64,000 nt of DNA from Verpa conica (GCA_033030425.1 JAUFSD010000014.1:1302001-1366000); one strand, 5' to 3'. Counted from the stretch's first letter, positions 10,119 through 23,900 are shown. Notes: generated from the letters alone by a model not told the origin. Program-made: numbers and translations.

Positions 10119-13100
10119 GGACAGTATGCAAACACAGTCGTAATTCAGTCCCTGAATTCAAGCTTCTGGCCTCTCATATCAAGATACCAAACCAAGTTGT
10201 TCTATATTTGGTCTAGTCGTTTTATCGCTTTTCTGAATGCTCCACGCAGGTCCTGTTTTTTTTTCACAACCTGTCATGCACTATTAACTGGATCGAAAGC
10301 ATGAAGAAATAAGATGCCCGATCTAATACACAAAATTACAGCACAGCAGCTGTCTTATGAGTGATAGGTGGTGACTCCATTCCGAGCATAAGACGTGGTG
10401 ATGTAGCAGTCTGCCTTGCGATCTCAAACGGGCGCGGTACGGGCGCATTGGCAACGGTGACCTTTGTGAGTTACAGGTCACCCACCATCATTCAGGGTTC
10501 TGACTCTCCACAGGAGGATAAAGGATGCACTATTATGCGGGGTCTGTAATTGGATCTGTGATTGGCGATCACGCGTGTGACTCCCGCTGATCAATACTTT
10601 GAAGAGTGAACCCTTTTCTTGGCGGCTTTTATATTCGACGGCTGATATGAATGCAGCGGGAATGCCCGTACTTGAGGGTATTCTAAAGAGATATTTTGCT
10701 TGCCTCAACGCTGATCATGGGGACATGTCCATTAGATTTATGTATAGAGGGTGCCACGTTTTCATAAAGGTTCTTATTTAAAACGCTCACCTAATGTTTA
10801 GCTGGGAGCTTTTTTCTGCTGTCCTCTTTTCTGCAGCTTCATCGCTGATGTTCGGACACAGACTGCAGGGTTATATCCACAAGATTTCGGAGTTACCCAC
10901 ATGTTAGGTGCTGTTATCCGCTGATAGAGATCATATATAGTCACTCAAGCTTTTTAGCTGATATTGGGCGGATATAGATCCGACGGATATGTAGACCGGC
11001 CATTGATATAGCCCTCTGAAGAAACAACTGTCAGATTTCGATCAAAACTCAAATCAATATATCACTTTTGGTCGATTTAGATCATACATATATTTACAGG
11101 GAAATAGGGCGGTCTGAGCCTAAAGGCCGGCATGCCTGGCTCGGGAGTCATGTCGAGAAGAAGTAACTGCTTTACGGTGTCGTCCTATTTGCCCTTGGCT
11201 AAGATCTTTTGTTGTTGTTGAGAAGCATCTCCAACCTTTCCGGGTCAACACATTGATGATCAGCACCTTGCGCCACGCACCACGATGCGCAATAAGAGAC
11301 AGGGGTGCGTTACAATATAAGCATGATCATGAGACTGGACAAGAAGTACTATATGGTGCATATATACGGCTTCCTTAAACCATTGAAAGACACATGAAAC
11401 TTTGGGGCGAACGTCGGCAAAGATCTAGTGCATGCAAGACTATTCATATAAAGCAAAAGATCTTCAATCCAAAAAGCCACCATCCATGGTGTAAGGGAAC
11501 CCTGGTCATCATAGTTTTTGATACCCAAGACCTTCCGAGCTTTGTAAAAGTTACAAAGAAGAAAAGTTAAGATTTTCGGCTTATTGCGTGTATTTCATTA
11601 CCACGATGACGTTTCTAGGCAAATTGGATCTGTGATCCATATATATTTTTGGGGGTTGTCGAATTACTGGGCTGGAGGGAAACAAAACCTCTAGATATGA
11701 CTACATCCAACACAACGTTGGAGCGTTTGATAGCGTGTGGCGAATGAGGTACGCCCATAGACCTTCCCAGAACCTATAGGTTAAAGAAGCCTATACAGGC
11801 AGAGAGATATGTGGGGTAAATACAGCTGAGCATAATTCTTGGCCGCCACATCTTATTTAGACGTCTTACCGGCTCCCAACAGTTAACATAGACGGCCTGC
11901 TAGAATTTTTCTATTGGCAGAGGGCTCTGCCGTTGACTCCTTTATATGTATGGGATCACATCATTTACATAGGAGGATGGACGATATCGCAAATCTACAG
12001 AGCTATGTCTGGGGGTCAGAGATCCCGGAATTTTGAAATCCAGGTACGTACATGTTGGCAGGCAAGAGGAGCCGGAAAACAGGGGTGTGAAGTTGACGAA
12101 TTAATAGTAGTAGCCCAGGCCACCCAACCAGACCCTTTTACCAACAAAGCATATTTTCTGGTTCCTTTTTTCTGCCATGGGTACGAGTAGTTCAGGAGAA
12201 ATTTGGCAATGACTTACGCCAAGAATCAGGGAAACTGCCAGCAATTTGCAGTACCACCAATTACGGGTATATCACGTGATTAGGTCGTGGGGTTAGCCTC
12301 ACATGACAGGCTGGATCTGGGTGACATAAATACCATCATCTGAAGCTGTCCAAAAGCTGAGGTGTTGTCTGCGCCTAGCCCCATGCATGAAAAAGTTGGA
12401 AAGTTGGAAAGATGGAAAGATCTACAAAACAGCAGCAGAATTTTCTGTCTGTTGCCGGTTACCGAGTGGCTTTTCCCTAAGTGGTGGTTTAGAAGTTCCT
12501 TAAGTATTTTTTCTCATGCCCCTATATTAAGAGCCTAGTTACAAAAATTTTCTCCGTAGGACAAAAGAAACAGTCTCTTTCTTTACTAATCTTATAGTTT
12601 TATGAAGGCAGGTCATATTTGCTACAATCATTCCTGGATAAAGACATTGTGCCATTGGGCCGTCTTTCAGCGCCTGGCGTAACGCTTCTTTGAGAGCAGT
12701 CCTCAGTGATTTTAGACTTTCAAAAATGAGAATAGAGAACCTAAGTGAAACCCCTATGCGAGTCCTCTCAGAGTCTTCGCAACTAAATTTGGATAATAGA
12801 AGCACTGTTAGCTGCTTTATGTGGACATTTGTATTAGGCAAAGACGATAGGGCTAAGCTATATCGATGACTTTATGACTTCATGTCTTCTTACCCGATCC
12901 CGATCCCCGGGAGCTAGTAGTAGATGGTTGTTATAGGAGTAGGAGCGCTTCGAAAGATCTTATTCTTTAGGTTTTGAGAATAGGATTTGTACGTTTATCT
13001 TCCTTGGTCTTAAATGACCATGGGATGATATAAAGTGACTAGATGGTAGAATGGGATGGCAGTGAATTTTAATTATTTACTGGTCGTCTGCAATATCAGA

Positions 13101-13983
13101 GGTTCGATATAGGTCAGCCTAATTTCTGCACAGAAAGACAAATTTTTATTTCTCTCCACTTCTTGGGACACTGTTCCACTTAGTAGGGTCTTGGTCTGTA
13201 GAGAGAGGTAGGAGCTGTTTTTAAGTCCATTATGTATATGTAGGGAGCTATAAATGATACTGACTTGCGATCTAGGATCTTGAGATGATTTTCCCGAACG
13301 ATATCTGCATAGTATCAGTCTCTTAGGGCCTCGGCTTCAGGTGATTTTCGGCATCTACGTTATCAAACACCTACTGCTGAAATGCTTAAATAGGGGGTGT
13401 ACACACAGGAGGATAAGGAAGAGGCTCATACCGAGTCGGAAATACTTTGCTTAAAACGTGCTCCTTCCGGCTCTGACACCTATTAACGAAGGTACTAGAG
13501 AGTATTACTGTATCCTCTATTCAAGAGAAACCACCTCATGATAAGTTAATCTCGATAACACGCCTCAAATAGGGCTAAGATAATTACCTGGACCACTGGT
13601 AGTAGTAATTTAGATCTTGTGTTCTTCACACATGAGCTGGCTTAGTTCTATCCATCCTCGGATTATTCCAAAACGCTAGCAAGCATCCAGAGTAGTTGTT
13701 GGGCTTCGTTGTCTGTTTTTTGGGATAGTCGAGGACCATAGCAGATGACTAGAGAGGTCTGCCCGTATCCTTAATCGCTCAACCTGTTTATTCAAACCGT
13801 AGACCGAAACGCTGACCTTTGGATCGAAGTAGCCGTGAAGTATCTCGTGTATCCCTGGCTCCAGCTACGTATCCCTAGAAGTATCCCTCAGTAAGATCCT
13901 TTCTATTAGTATGTGACTAGGGGTCACTAGAGGGAAACACTTGGAGAGTTGCAGAAGGGTTGTATTAGGGGTACTGTAGCCCA
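10119..13983. other. Gene-poor AT-rich stretch
   Basis: Nearly 3.9 kb upstream of the regulator. The longest frames are 60-100 codons (for example 11933-12190 plus and 12539-12841 minus) without motifs or supportive splice sites. A small tandem repeat of GTTGGAAA type lies at 12394-12420. Many TA-rich tracts are compatible with old, mutated repeats. The first few hundred bases upstream of 10118 must include the regulator's promoter, but I see no specific site. Confidence 0.5.
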
Positions 13984-14651
13984 GTGCCACACTCTCGCTT
14001 TGGCATTTTGCTTAGTATTAAGCTTGGATATCAACAGCGAAGAGAACAAACACACGAACGTAGGGTACAGAGCTGGAATGGAGATATACTCATACTGGAT
14101 TCCAATGCCCTCCATCGTACGGAAGCTGGTCTAGTTTCGGCAAGGGCATCTAATCGCGGACGTGCTGAAGGCCAACTGTCTGTAAAGTCTAAGGATCCCA
14201 AGTGTCTAGCGTTTGGTGTTATAATCTACCGGCAGGACGGAAAGTGAGCATGGAAAGGGGTTTGAAGGGTAAAACGAGGTAAGGGGTCGTTTTTTTGACT
14301 GGTCGTTTGAAGCAAAATACGGGCGGAAGTTCGAGAGGCCATGCAGTATAACCGAAGACAGGGCAGTGGATTCGATATCTGAAGTAGGTGACGTGGTATC
14401 TGTGAGAGGACGAGAGTTGGGGGCTTCAACTCTACCGTTTCTTATCATATCTGATGATCGTGGGTATATGTGGGTATTTAATCGATTGGGGAGGGAGCCA
14501 AGTCTCGTGGCGAATAGCCCACGAGGTTTCAAAATCCTAGGTAAGAGAACACAAGCCGCAGGTGCGAGTATCCCGTCCCGTTTATCATCCTGTTATTCTA
14601 TAATCCTGGCTTGTCGGATCAGGTTTCCGTCGAGTCCGATCGAAATCATAA
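13984..14651 (+). CDS. Possible small spliced gene of unknown function, 5' end undefined
   Basis: A frame open from before 13984 to 14243 can join through a short 40-nt intron (GTGAGC...TAAG) to 14284-14540, then through an 82-nt intron (GTAAGA...TCAG) to 14623-14651 and a TAA stop; phases agree. The predicted product contains GDILILDSNALHR, WSFEAKYGRKFERP and ISDDRGYMWVFNRLG, a mixed composition unlike simple-repeat frames. Against it: the 40-nt intron is very short, no start ATG is clear, and the antisense strand is also open for 108 codons. No family is recognised. It could be a gene, a relic or chance. Confidence 0.3.
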
Positions 14652-15198
14652 AACATCACTCGGCGATATTCACTACCACGACTTCTAGATACTTGTAATT
14701 TCCTTGTAGCTGATGTCTTATGTAAACTTGTAATTTACACACCGAAGTCGCCTCACCTACGTGTAATTATGTCATCCCTATCATATGTCACCTCAGCTGT
14801 TGGTGGGGACGCAAATATCAAGATTCAAGGATCTTGTTAAAATCTATATTCCTCAGGGGTTTTGTCTACTTTCATGAGGAATCGTACTACCCTACTAATA
14901 ATAGTCTATAATAGCTACGTCATATATTTGAGTACTGTTTAATAGAGCCGTTACCAAGGTATTTGGGTGAAATATATACTATTCTACATCCATTGGGACT
15001 CCGACGGTCGAAACCTCGCTCAAAAGCTAATAATAACGACCTTAGTCTTCTCAAATCTGTAAAAAGATCACTTTGGATCTCTAGATGGATCCACTGTCCC
15101 CTTCAATTTTGCTGTATCATGCGTCCCCTCACTTTTTTTGCTTATTGCCTGCCCCCTTTCATCGTTGAGTATCTATCCCCCACCTATGTTAGAACTAC
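14652..15198. other. Gene-free stretch downstream of the LEA-like gene
   Basis: AT-rich DNA with frequent stops. A 92-codon plus frame (14963-15241) overlaps the end of the minus-strand gene and looks incidental. Nothing else seen. Confidence 0.5.
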
Positions 15199-16029
15199 CT
15201 ATACTCTACTAATAAATGAAGAGGAGGAACCTACAGCATGATTAGTATCAGCATTTGAAAGGCCCTCTTGCTTCCCACTCTGCGTGCCTTGATCAGCTGA
15301 TTCTTTCGCTGCTGCTTTCGGCTCATCAATATCCGAAGGCTTTTTTTCCGAGGACCATTAGCGATTGAGGTGTCAAACTGGCTCATCTCCAATTTTCCTC
15401 ACCTTCTCCTTTAATTTCTTTGACTCCGCCCCTTTGTCTTTGTCGCTAGACTCTTTACTACTATACTCACCCGCCTTCTCCTCCGCCCCATCTTTCAAAT
15501 CCTTGGCCTTATCACTAATCTTCTCCTTCGCCTCGTCTTTCAAATCTTTGGCCTTCTCACTACTCTTCTCCTTCGCCACTACAGCAGCATCTTTAGCTTC
15601 TGCAGCTGAAGTTGGGGCCTTTTCCTTGGCCTCACTATAGGCTTCGCTAGCCTTTTCGCGCGCCTTTCCAGCTGTGTTAGAAGCAGTCTTGGAGATGTCT
15701 TCCTTTGCAGCGTTGCCGTGGCCAGCAGGAGGGTGATGTGGGGGTTTAGAGCTTCCAGAGAGGAGGTAGAGGGACTGGGGTGGTCAATTTTATTAGTCAG
15801 TTATTTCTAAGCTATATCGAGGTTGTGTTTTCAGTTGGAATTGACTTACGGAAGGAACAGTGAATGCAACAGCGCCAATGATCCACGGGAGGTCGGAACT
15901 TCCCTTAGTGTGGGTATGGCTAGTGGAGTTCTGGGCCATCTTTCGTACGAATTGGCGCGAGGATGCTGTGGGAGGGCGGGCCAGAAGGGACCTAATTGCC
16001 GGGGCAGCAGCAGTCAAGCGGAATGACAT
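15199..16029 (-). CDS. LEA-like K/E-rich protein with mitochondrial-type N-terminus
   Basis: Exons are 16029-15850, 15774-15403 and 15339-15199 (230 aa). Intron 1 (75 nt, GTAAGT...CCAG) is clear. Intron 2 (63 nt, GTGAGG...AAAG) is inferred because its unspliced sequence carries TGA and TAA in frame, while the frame after it again looks coding (PSDIDEPKAAAKES); if it is not spliced the protein stops at 15373. The N-terminus (MSFRLTAAAPAIRSLLARP) is a basic, hydroxylated amphipathic presequence typical of mitochondrial import. SSDLPWIIGAVAFTVPS follows, a possible short membrane segment. The C-terminal half consists of Ala/Lys/Glu/Asp-rich repeats such as KAKDLKDEAKEKISD, resembling late-embryogenesis-abundant helices that fold on drying or membrane contact. 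Stress protection inside mitochondria is an inference. It shares a ~640-bp intergenic region with the divergent CAND1 gene. Confidence 0.75.
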
Positions 16030-16668
16030 CTTAAGGATGATAGGGATATTCAATTGATGCAATTGAGATGTTATAAATGAATATGATGATAGATAATGGG
16101 ATGAAATGGATGGAGAAACAGAGAGAAAGAAGTTGGAAGGATGGTACGATCGGGTATTATTCGGCGCTACACGGAATGACCTCACTCTAGGCAATTGCGT
16201 GAGGCTTGGCGCTTCTGCTGAGTACGTCACAGGTGGAGGCTGTTATCGGGTCACAATCGAAGCGAGACAGGTCCTGTAGCAGTAGGCCAATAGTAGAAGC
16301 GAGACCCCTCCTTCTGTGAGGCTTCCCCACATTCGAACTGCTTCCATAACTCTCGAGAGGGAGAATCTGACTCTTTATCCCCTACCTAGATCTCTCTACA
16401 GGATCTCTTGCCATCAGAGCTCCCAGTTTCAACCAGTCAATACTAAAGGGCGGCTCTGGATCCTCTATTCAAACTATTCCAAAGAGAATTAACTTAAATC
16501 CATCACCACCACCCTAGCCATCATCATCCATCCTACGAATCTGCCTGTTCATCAACCTTTGTCTACCCCTCGCCATCTGTCTTAGCTCTGTTGGGTGCTG
16601 GAAGGCCAGCTGTTTTGTCTTCACGGAAAGCTCAAGGCTCATCCCATAAAAATAAACGATAACGAATC
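16030..16668. promoter_or_regulatory. Shared intergenic region between the LEA-like and CAND1 genes
   Basis: The two start codons face away from each other across 639 bases, so both promoters must lie here. Closest to CAND1 (about 16500-16660) the sequence is C/T- and CATCA-rich, typical of fungal leaders; CAND1's ATG context is AATCATGGC. No TATA box can be assigned with confidence. Confidence 0.5.
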
Positions 16669-19600
16669 ATGGCAGCACCAAACCCCCCATTCGCTCTCCA
16701 GTCTCTACTGGAGAAAATGTCCTCTCCAGACTCGGACTACCGTTTCATGTCCTTGAATGACTTGCTCTCTATCTTAACCAGCCCTAACGGTAGCTTGGCT
16801 CAGGCTGATACTACTTTGGCTGGAAGGGTTATCGACGGTGTCGTAAAGTCTCTCGATGATGCTAATGGAGAGGTCCAAAACCTAGCAGTCAAGTGGTACG
16901 TTATCTGTCGGGCCGTGGTGGAGCTCCGTTTCTTGTCCCGCCACTTGCCTTCTTTATTTGGCCGTGGGCTATACATATTTTCAAGGTTCATCCAAAGACT
17001 CTACAGGCTTCAGCAAGCTAATTCGAACTACTTCTCCCTAGTCTCGGACCACTAGTGCTCAAGATTCGGGACTCCCAGATTGCTCCTTTGATCGACCGCC
17101 TAACAACCCTTTCCATGACCTCTTCTGATCCTTCAATCCCTTCCACAGCCCTCCGTACTATAATATCCAGTCTTCCCCGCCCAGCGGCCAACAACGCCCT
17201 TCAGGCCGGTACTGGATCAGCCCAAAAACCAGATCCAGTACAGCAAACAATCGTAGCCTCGGTTAATGCAGTTCAAAAGACACTGCTCCCAAAGCTCTTG
17301 ATCTTGCTAAAGCCTGGCAATGAAGCTGTTAAAGCCGGCGGAGCGACCCTTGATAGCATAGATCTACTCATCGAGACTCTACGCTGCTTTGGTCAGGTCT
17401 TGACTGGTGCTGAAGTTGAGAAGCTACAAGTTGCTGTTATGAATCTTCTTGAAAGTGACCGGACTACCGGTGTGGTCAAAAAACGAGCTGTCATTGCGTT
17501 GAGCTTGCTTTGCTTGTACTCTCCAGATGAGCTCCTATCTAGCTTCATCAACCATCTCATCGAATCTTTCCGAGCACATGATAAGCACCGAAACCCTACA
17601 CGCCTTCGGCTCCTCGTTTCTGTGACTGGAGCTCTTGCAAGAGGTATTCCGGCAAGATTTGGGCCATATCTAAAGATTTTATGCCCGTTTATCCTCTCAG
17701 TTGTTGATGGAAGAGATATCCAGGACCGAGAACTAGGAGATGAGCCGGAGATGGAGATGGACGAAGTTCGCGAAGCTGCGCTTGTGAGCTTGGAGAGCTT
17801 CCAGAGCTTTTGCACTAGCGAGATGACAAGGTTTACCGATGATGTATTGAACGCTGGAATGATCTACCTGAAGTATGACCCAAACTATGCGGACCCTGGA
17901 GATGAAGAGGGCGACGAGGAGATGGGGGGGACTCAACAAGATGGGGATGACGATGAAGATAATGAATTCGGTGGAAGCGACGACGAAGGTGCGTTTGAAG
18001 ATGATGGAGACTTTTCAGATGAGGATGATATCAGCTGGAAAGTTAGGCGCTGTGCGGCAAAATTACTGTCGACAGTTATCTCGACACGTGCGGCAGATTT
18101 GATTAAAGGGAAGGGAGAAGGTGGCGGAAAGGCCTATACAGAGGTTGCACCACTGCTTGTCAAGCGATTCCATGAACGTGAGGAAAATGTACGCCTGGAA
18201 GTTCTGGCAACCACGACGGTGCTAGTACGGAAGACTGGGGAGGTCGCCGAGGGGACCTTTATTCCTTCTTCCACCTCTGTAACTACAAATATTGTCGGCG
18301 ATATGGCCATGGGGCCTCCTCCCAAAAGAAGACGAGGCTCAGATGCTTCTATGCTTGATGGTGCAAGTCAGTCGCAAGTACCAGTACCGAGTGCGGACGA
18401 AGCTGGTGTCAAAGAAAGTTTGCAGGCACTTATTCCGGAATTGAGCAAATCTCTCAGTAAGCTATTCAAGGCAAAGACCACAACATTACCAACAAAACAG
18501 GCAAGCGTTACTCTGCTATCCTCGATTGTTTCAATCCTTCATGGCGGACTCGACGAAGTGCTTGGATTTTTTATCGAACCACTCGTGGAAGCTGTGAAAG
18601 GTGGAAGTACATTGTCATCTACAGGGACTGTTGTTGCGGCTACTGCCGGGGCTGGGAGTGCTGCCACCGCTACTGGATCCTCACTGAGAATCGAGGTTTT
18701 GAAGCTGGTTGGCAAGATTTGCGAAAATCACTCTGCCGTAGTTGTTGGGGAATTTTTCGACTCACTCATCCCCGCCATCATTGTGGCTGTCAAAGAGTCT
18801 GCGTACAAGATCTCTTCTGAGGCTCTTGGTACAATCGTTGCAATCGTTAAGCTCCTTACTACCGAGGGAGCACAGAGCTATGCATTGTACTTACAAGGTC
18901 TGTACGACGTTGTTCTTGAGAAAGTCCAGAGCAGTGATTCGGATTTGGAAGTCAGGGAGAAGGCTATAGTTGCTTTGGGAGTCGTACTAGCCAGAACTTC
19001 AGGTGAGGTAGACCTTATCGGACAGGATAGGAGGACGAAGGCCCTAGAACTTCTCGTGGAAAGACTGAGGAACGAAACCACCCGTGTTACTGCAGTAAGA
19101 GCTATCGAGGGCATCGCAAGAAACACGAAGACCGCAGAAGATGTCAATGATGAATGGGTCAAGACCGTAGTCGTAGAGTGCGGTGCTCAACTGAGAAAAT
19201 CTAACCGATCACTCCGTGGAGCCAGTCTGGATGCCTTAAGGAGCCTTGCTGCAAACGATATCTGTAGACGGAAGTTAGATGCAACGAGTAAAAAAGAACT
19301 TGTAGACGTTCTTACGCCTCTATTGGTGGTCGGAGATATGCACTTACTTGCTCCGGCACTTGCGATTATCAGATTGATGATGCTTGACGGCGGAGTTGTT
19401 GTAACTCAAGGCATCACTGATGGCATCAGTGGATTAGCCAAGAGTTCTCTTGGTTCTGGCCTTGTGGTGGAGAACTTGTTGGTGCTGGTTAAAACGATCG
19501 GTGAGGTTGATGATTCTGGAAAGAAAAAGGTGATGAATTGTCTATTGAGAGATGTTGGCGTGAATGGAGACACTGGGGTTGTGGCCAGGTTGGTGGCGCA

Positions 19601-20970
19601 GCTACTTGTTAGTGGAGGTGGAAAGTCAGGCGGGTTTGCAGTTGGTGTTGATGATTTTGTGGGCGAGGTTGAGGGTGCTACTGATGATAAGAGGAAGTGC
19701 TTGGGGCTTATGGTCCTTGGTGAAATCGGTCTGAGGATGTAGGTTTTAACCTTTTGCCCCTTGTGAGTCTTTGGCTAACTAGTAAATTTAGGGGTGCGTC
19801 GTTCCCAATTGGTCCGGAGGTGTTCTTGAACCAGTTTCATGCGAAGAGTGATGATGTTCCTATCGCTGCTGCTGTGGCTTTGGGTCTAGCTGCCGCAGGT
19901 AATGTTAGTGGGTATCTGCCAGTTATCATGCAGAGGCTTGGTGGTGGTGACAAGGACCAATATCTGCTCTTGCACTCATTGAAAGAGATTATCCAACATT
20001 CGAATGATACAACTGCCGATATCAAGCCCTATGCAGACCAAATTTGGAATGCTCTCTTTGCGATTGCAAAGAATGACGATAGCAAGGCTGTCGGTGCTGA
20101 ATGTGTTGGAAGACTTACTATTATTGACCCATACAGCTTTTTGCCAGAGCTTCAGAAGCATCTTCAGTCACAGTTCCCTGCCATTCGTGGTATGGTCATT
20201 TCTGCGCTGAGATACACCTTTACTGATACCGAAGCCTCCTACGATGATCTCTTGAGACCAATCGTGGTTGATTTCTTGACCGTTATGGTTGATGATAAAG
20301 AGATGGAGAACAGGAGGTTGGCACTCACAGCATTAAACTCAGCTGCGCACAACAAACCACATCTCATCATGCCCCATCTCGAGAGACTTCTGCCACTGGT
20401 ATACAGAGAGAGCTTTATCAAGCCAGAGTTGGTCAGAGAGGTGATGATGGGACCATTCAAGCACAAGGTCGACGATGGGTTGGAAGTTAGAAAGGTTTGC
20501 AGCTATCTGCTCGGAGTTCATAGGCCAATGGTTAACAAATACCCCTACAGAGCGCCTACGAAACACTTTACGCCCTCCTCGAGACCTCCTTCTCTGGAAT
20601 CGACGTCCGAACCTATTTTGACCGCGTTATCGCTGGTCTTCAGGACGAACATGATATCCGCGCGCTCTGTAATCTCATGCTAACGAAGCTGATCCATCTT
20701 GCGCGCGATGAGACTCTATGCCGATTAGACAATATTGCCGACTGCTTCAAAGCCACACTTTCTGCGAAGCCAAAAGAGAATGCGGTGAAACAGGAACTCG
20801 AGAAACACCATGAGAGTATTAGAAGCACTATGAGGGCTACTTTAACCCTAAACGGAGAGTTTGGAGGTAGCGGCGGACAGCAGAAGAGGTGGACGAGCTA
20901 TTGGGAATGGGCTAAGACAGCCTTTATTGATGAGTTACAGGCATTAGAGACGGAGGATAGGGAAGTTTAG
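16669..20970 (+). CDS. CAND1: CAND1/TIP120, cullin-associated NEDD8-dissociated protein
   Basis: Exons are 16669-16895, 17042-19738, 19792-20494 and 20551-20970 (4047 nt, 1348 aa). All junction phases agree, for example AVK-C-LGPLVLKIRD across intron 1 and GEIGLR-M-GASFPI across intron 2. CAND1 is a HEAT-repeat solenoid that binds cullin-RBX1 not modified by NEDD8 and exchanges the substrate receptors of SCF and other cullin-RING ligases. Family hallmarks are the N-terminus (LLEKMSSPDSDYRFMSLNDL), the early-middle acidic segment (DDDEDNEFGGSDDEGAF...DEDDISWKVRR), and the C-terminal TIP120 region (DEHDIRALCNLMLTKL...KPKENAVKQELEKHHE) ending near the stop. Length is somewhat over the ~1230 aa of the human protein, as usual in fungi. 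Two Gly/Ala/Ser-rich insertions (around 18300-18400 and 18620-18680) are probable surface loops. It is intact and expected to be a single-copy housekeeping gene. Confidence 0.95.
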
Positions 20971-23900
20971 TTGTATAACTTAAACCCGATTTAGGGGATT
21001 CTATATCGAATTGGAAATAGTGAAAAAGTAGCATTTTATTGATTGAGCGAGTGAGCTAGCTACATAACTAGGTAGATAGCTATAACTACATACCTTGGGC
21101 CCTTAGGTATATACTTAATTGCAGTCTTTCGTTTTTACATGCTATGCGTAATTCAATTGATTTCTAGAAGAGACCAAGGTCTTCATGGCTATGTGGCTCC
21201 TGATTTCCGTCAAGACTTACCTTGTTGGTACTCGTGGGCAGGTAAGTACCTGAAAATGCAAGTCTCGGACAAAGGGTCTTGATCCGATGTGATAGCCTCT
21301 AAAAATTAAAGTATACCTTCGACTGGTGAATATAAAATCTACACTTTCAATAGTATTATGTATGTCGCTTCTACAGACCACCTTTGTAACTATAAGCCTA
21401 TAGAAAACAGGAAACATGGATGATACTACAAGGCGAGGCAAGACATACAGATCCAATTCCCAGGAACTCGGCTCTAGCAGGAGACAATATAGGACTAATT
21501 ACCGCATCAGAGTCATAAACACATGTATGTTTACTTGCAGCAAAGCCTAGAAATACCGATATGCCGCTAAGAGATTGAATGAACGGCACCAGTGGGCCCC
21601 TGCCACGGATAAATTATCAATGCGTGAATTTACTATAGGTGGAAAGGGGATTCAGCTTTTTGATAGGAAGACACTGTTTCTTGATATGTGGGGGCTGTTG
21701 CTTGAGAAATCCCCCCATTGGAGCACCTTTTTCCCTATAATTCCCAGCACTACTCTATACGGTCATTTTCACCAGCATATCACCTCTTAAATACACCTTT
21801 CCTTATCCCTTGTGGACTAACTTGTGCAACAGAGACATTCCGCGTACGCATCCAAGGGGGGTACTAACCCCAGACCTGAGTAGATGAGTCAAAAAACCTC
21901 TTGGCTCTCCCCAGATAGGTTATATTAACTACTTAGTGTATATGAAGATGAGGTTAGATGGTGAATTCATACAGGGAATATCTTTTTTAATATGATATTC
22001 CAAATAGGGGCGGCGGGGGGGATGTATCAGAATATTGTAGCTTAAGCCCCTGGTTTTTCCGTTTACTCGGTGATACTAACTCAAAATTCCCATACTCCAA
22101 GCTTAGATACATACCGCAACAGCCGATGCAAAAAAAAAAAAACACGCCCCCCCCTTCAACCGATGAGTGTGAGCTTCCATCGAGAGGTGTGTCTTTCTAC
22201 CTATATTATTGTAAATTCTCCTTTTCCTTTTTGAAGGGAGAATAAAGTGGGTATCTGATTTGACTACTTGGAGACTTATGGGAAGCTAATGTGATTAGTA
22301 CTTGTTAGGTATATGGAGTGTAGATCTGGATTGCCTCGGGTTTCTCCTTCCTTGGTGACACAGGCTCAATGTCTTAGTATTTCTCTTGAGAGACAATATA
22401 AAAGGGTTAGCTACTGATACACACTACTATGGATGAATATTTCCACAAAATTAACGATTAAGAGTTTATATGGTATTAATCTATTTGTCTTTTAAGAGTT
22501 GCAAGTTCTCTGGGGCAATGAAACACTATTTGAGATATTGCAGCATATAATTATCAGGAGCCCCCCAGGTAAAGGGCTTCTTACAATTATCCCCTGATAG
22601 ATTGAGACATTATATACCCTTGTAAAAAGAAAAAAAAAGTATTATCACTATATTACCTACCGTTTAGCACTTATCTAGTATACTTACGTGTTAACCAACA
22701 ACTTTGAATGTAGAAAGACAAGGCTAGTTGATTAGGGAAGCAACATAAATACACCCTAAAATAATATAAAACTAGATAAAATTATCATAGGCACCTATCT
22801 AGCCTGATTAGGTTCCTATGCCTGCTTTCTAGGAGACCGTCTCTGATACCTTTCATATTTTTATCTAGTTTAAAGTGCAAAGAAAGCGAATGTAACAAGA
22901 GGTTAGTATTAGGAAGACCTAAAGAACTAGTTCACCGAGTTGAAAGATATACGTTCCTTTAAACTAAATCTAGTTAAGGGGATACGAAAGGGGGGGGGGG
23001 AAGCTGTTAACTTTTAATACAAATACTACTCCATCTACAGTCGTATCTCGGTATTCCAGAGCCCAATATACTAGATCCTTTGCTGTCTTGATTGTATTTA
23101 ACTGCTACTCCGTTCCCCTATAGGATTTATGTGCTTGGTGCATCGTTTAAGCACTAGGTCCTTTTCTTTATATGAGCCACCAATTTTTATAGATCGGTAG
23201 TCCTTTTTGACACTTATTAGGGGGGTGGCGGTAGGCCTCATATTGCTCAGAGAACACCTAACCCTGGTTATCTCTTAGGGTCCCCTAAAGTACCCCGTAA
23301 AATCTACTATTCCGTACGAGATATACTCAGTGCTTGACATATACTCCATAGAGAGGTGCGGCTGAATGCACGAAGATCATTAACTTGCCAAGAAAGATTT
23401 ATTTCGCATTCTCCCCCCCCCCCCGTACAGGAGTGGGCAGCCATCTCTAGCTCAAGCATCATCCCTCAGACGATAGAAAACTATGAGAAACACGAAACAT
23501 AGCTACCAGAATTATATTCCGCTAACAGTTACTTTTACACTCTGGAATTTATTTCCCCTAATTGGTAACTTTCGCTGGGTACATGTACTGTTGGTCTTCT
23601 ATGGATGCTTAGCTGCATGTAGTGTAAGTACTATTCCTTTATTCCCCCCCTTGATAGTTAGGCTGAACCATCTATAATCGACGTAGGGACACACGGTTCC
23701 AACTGATGTAAGATTTACTAGCGCATAATTACAGGGCCTTATCTTCCACTTACAGTATACTTAGGGCGAAACCAAACATTGTCAAATTCGGTGCGAAGCC
23801 TGGTTTATATTGTGCTGCAACGAAGCAGTGGACAATACCTAACCCTAGCCTAAGTATATATCTTCCCATAGAATAATACCAGAACTACCGCGTACTGGGG

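Noticed and set aside
17393..19162. Antisense frames of 60-140 codons inside CAND1
   Set aside because: They are shadows of the long CAND1 exon, with no start context or independent signals.
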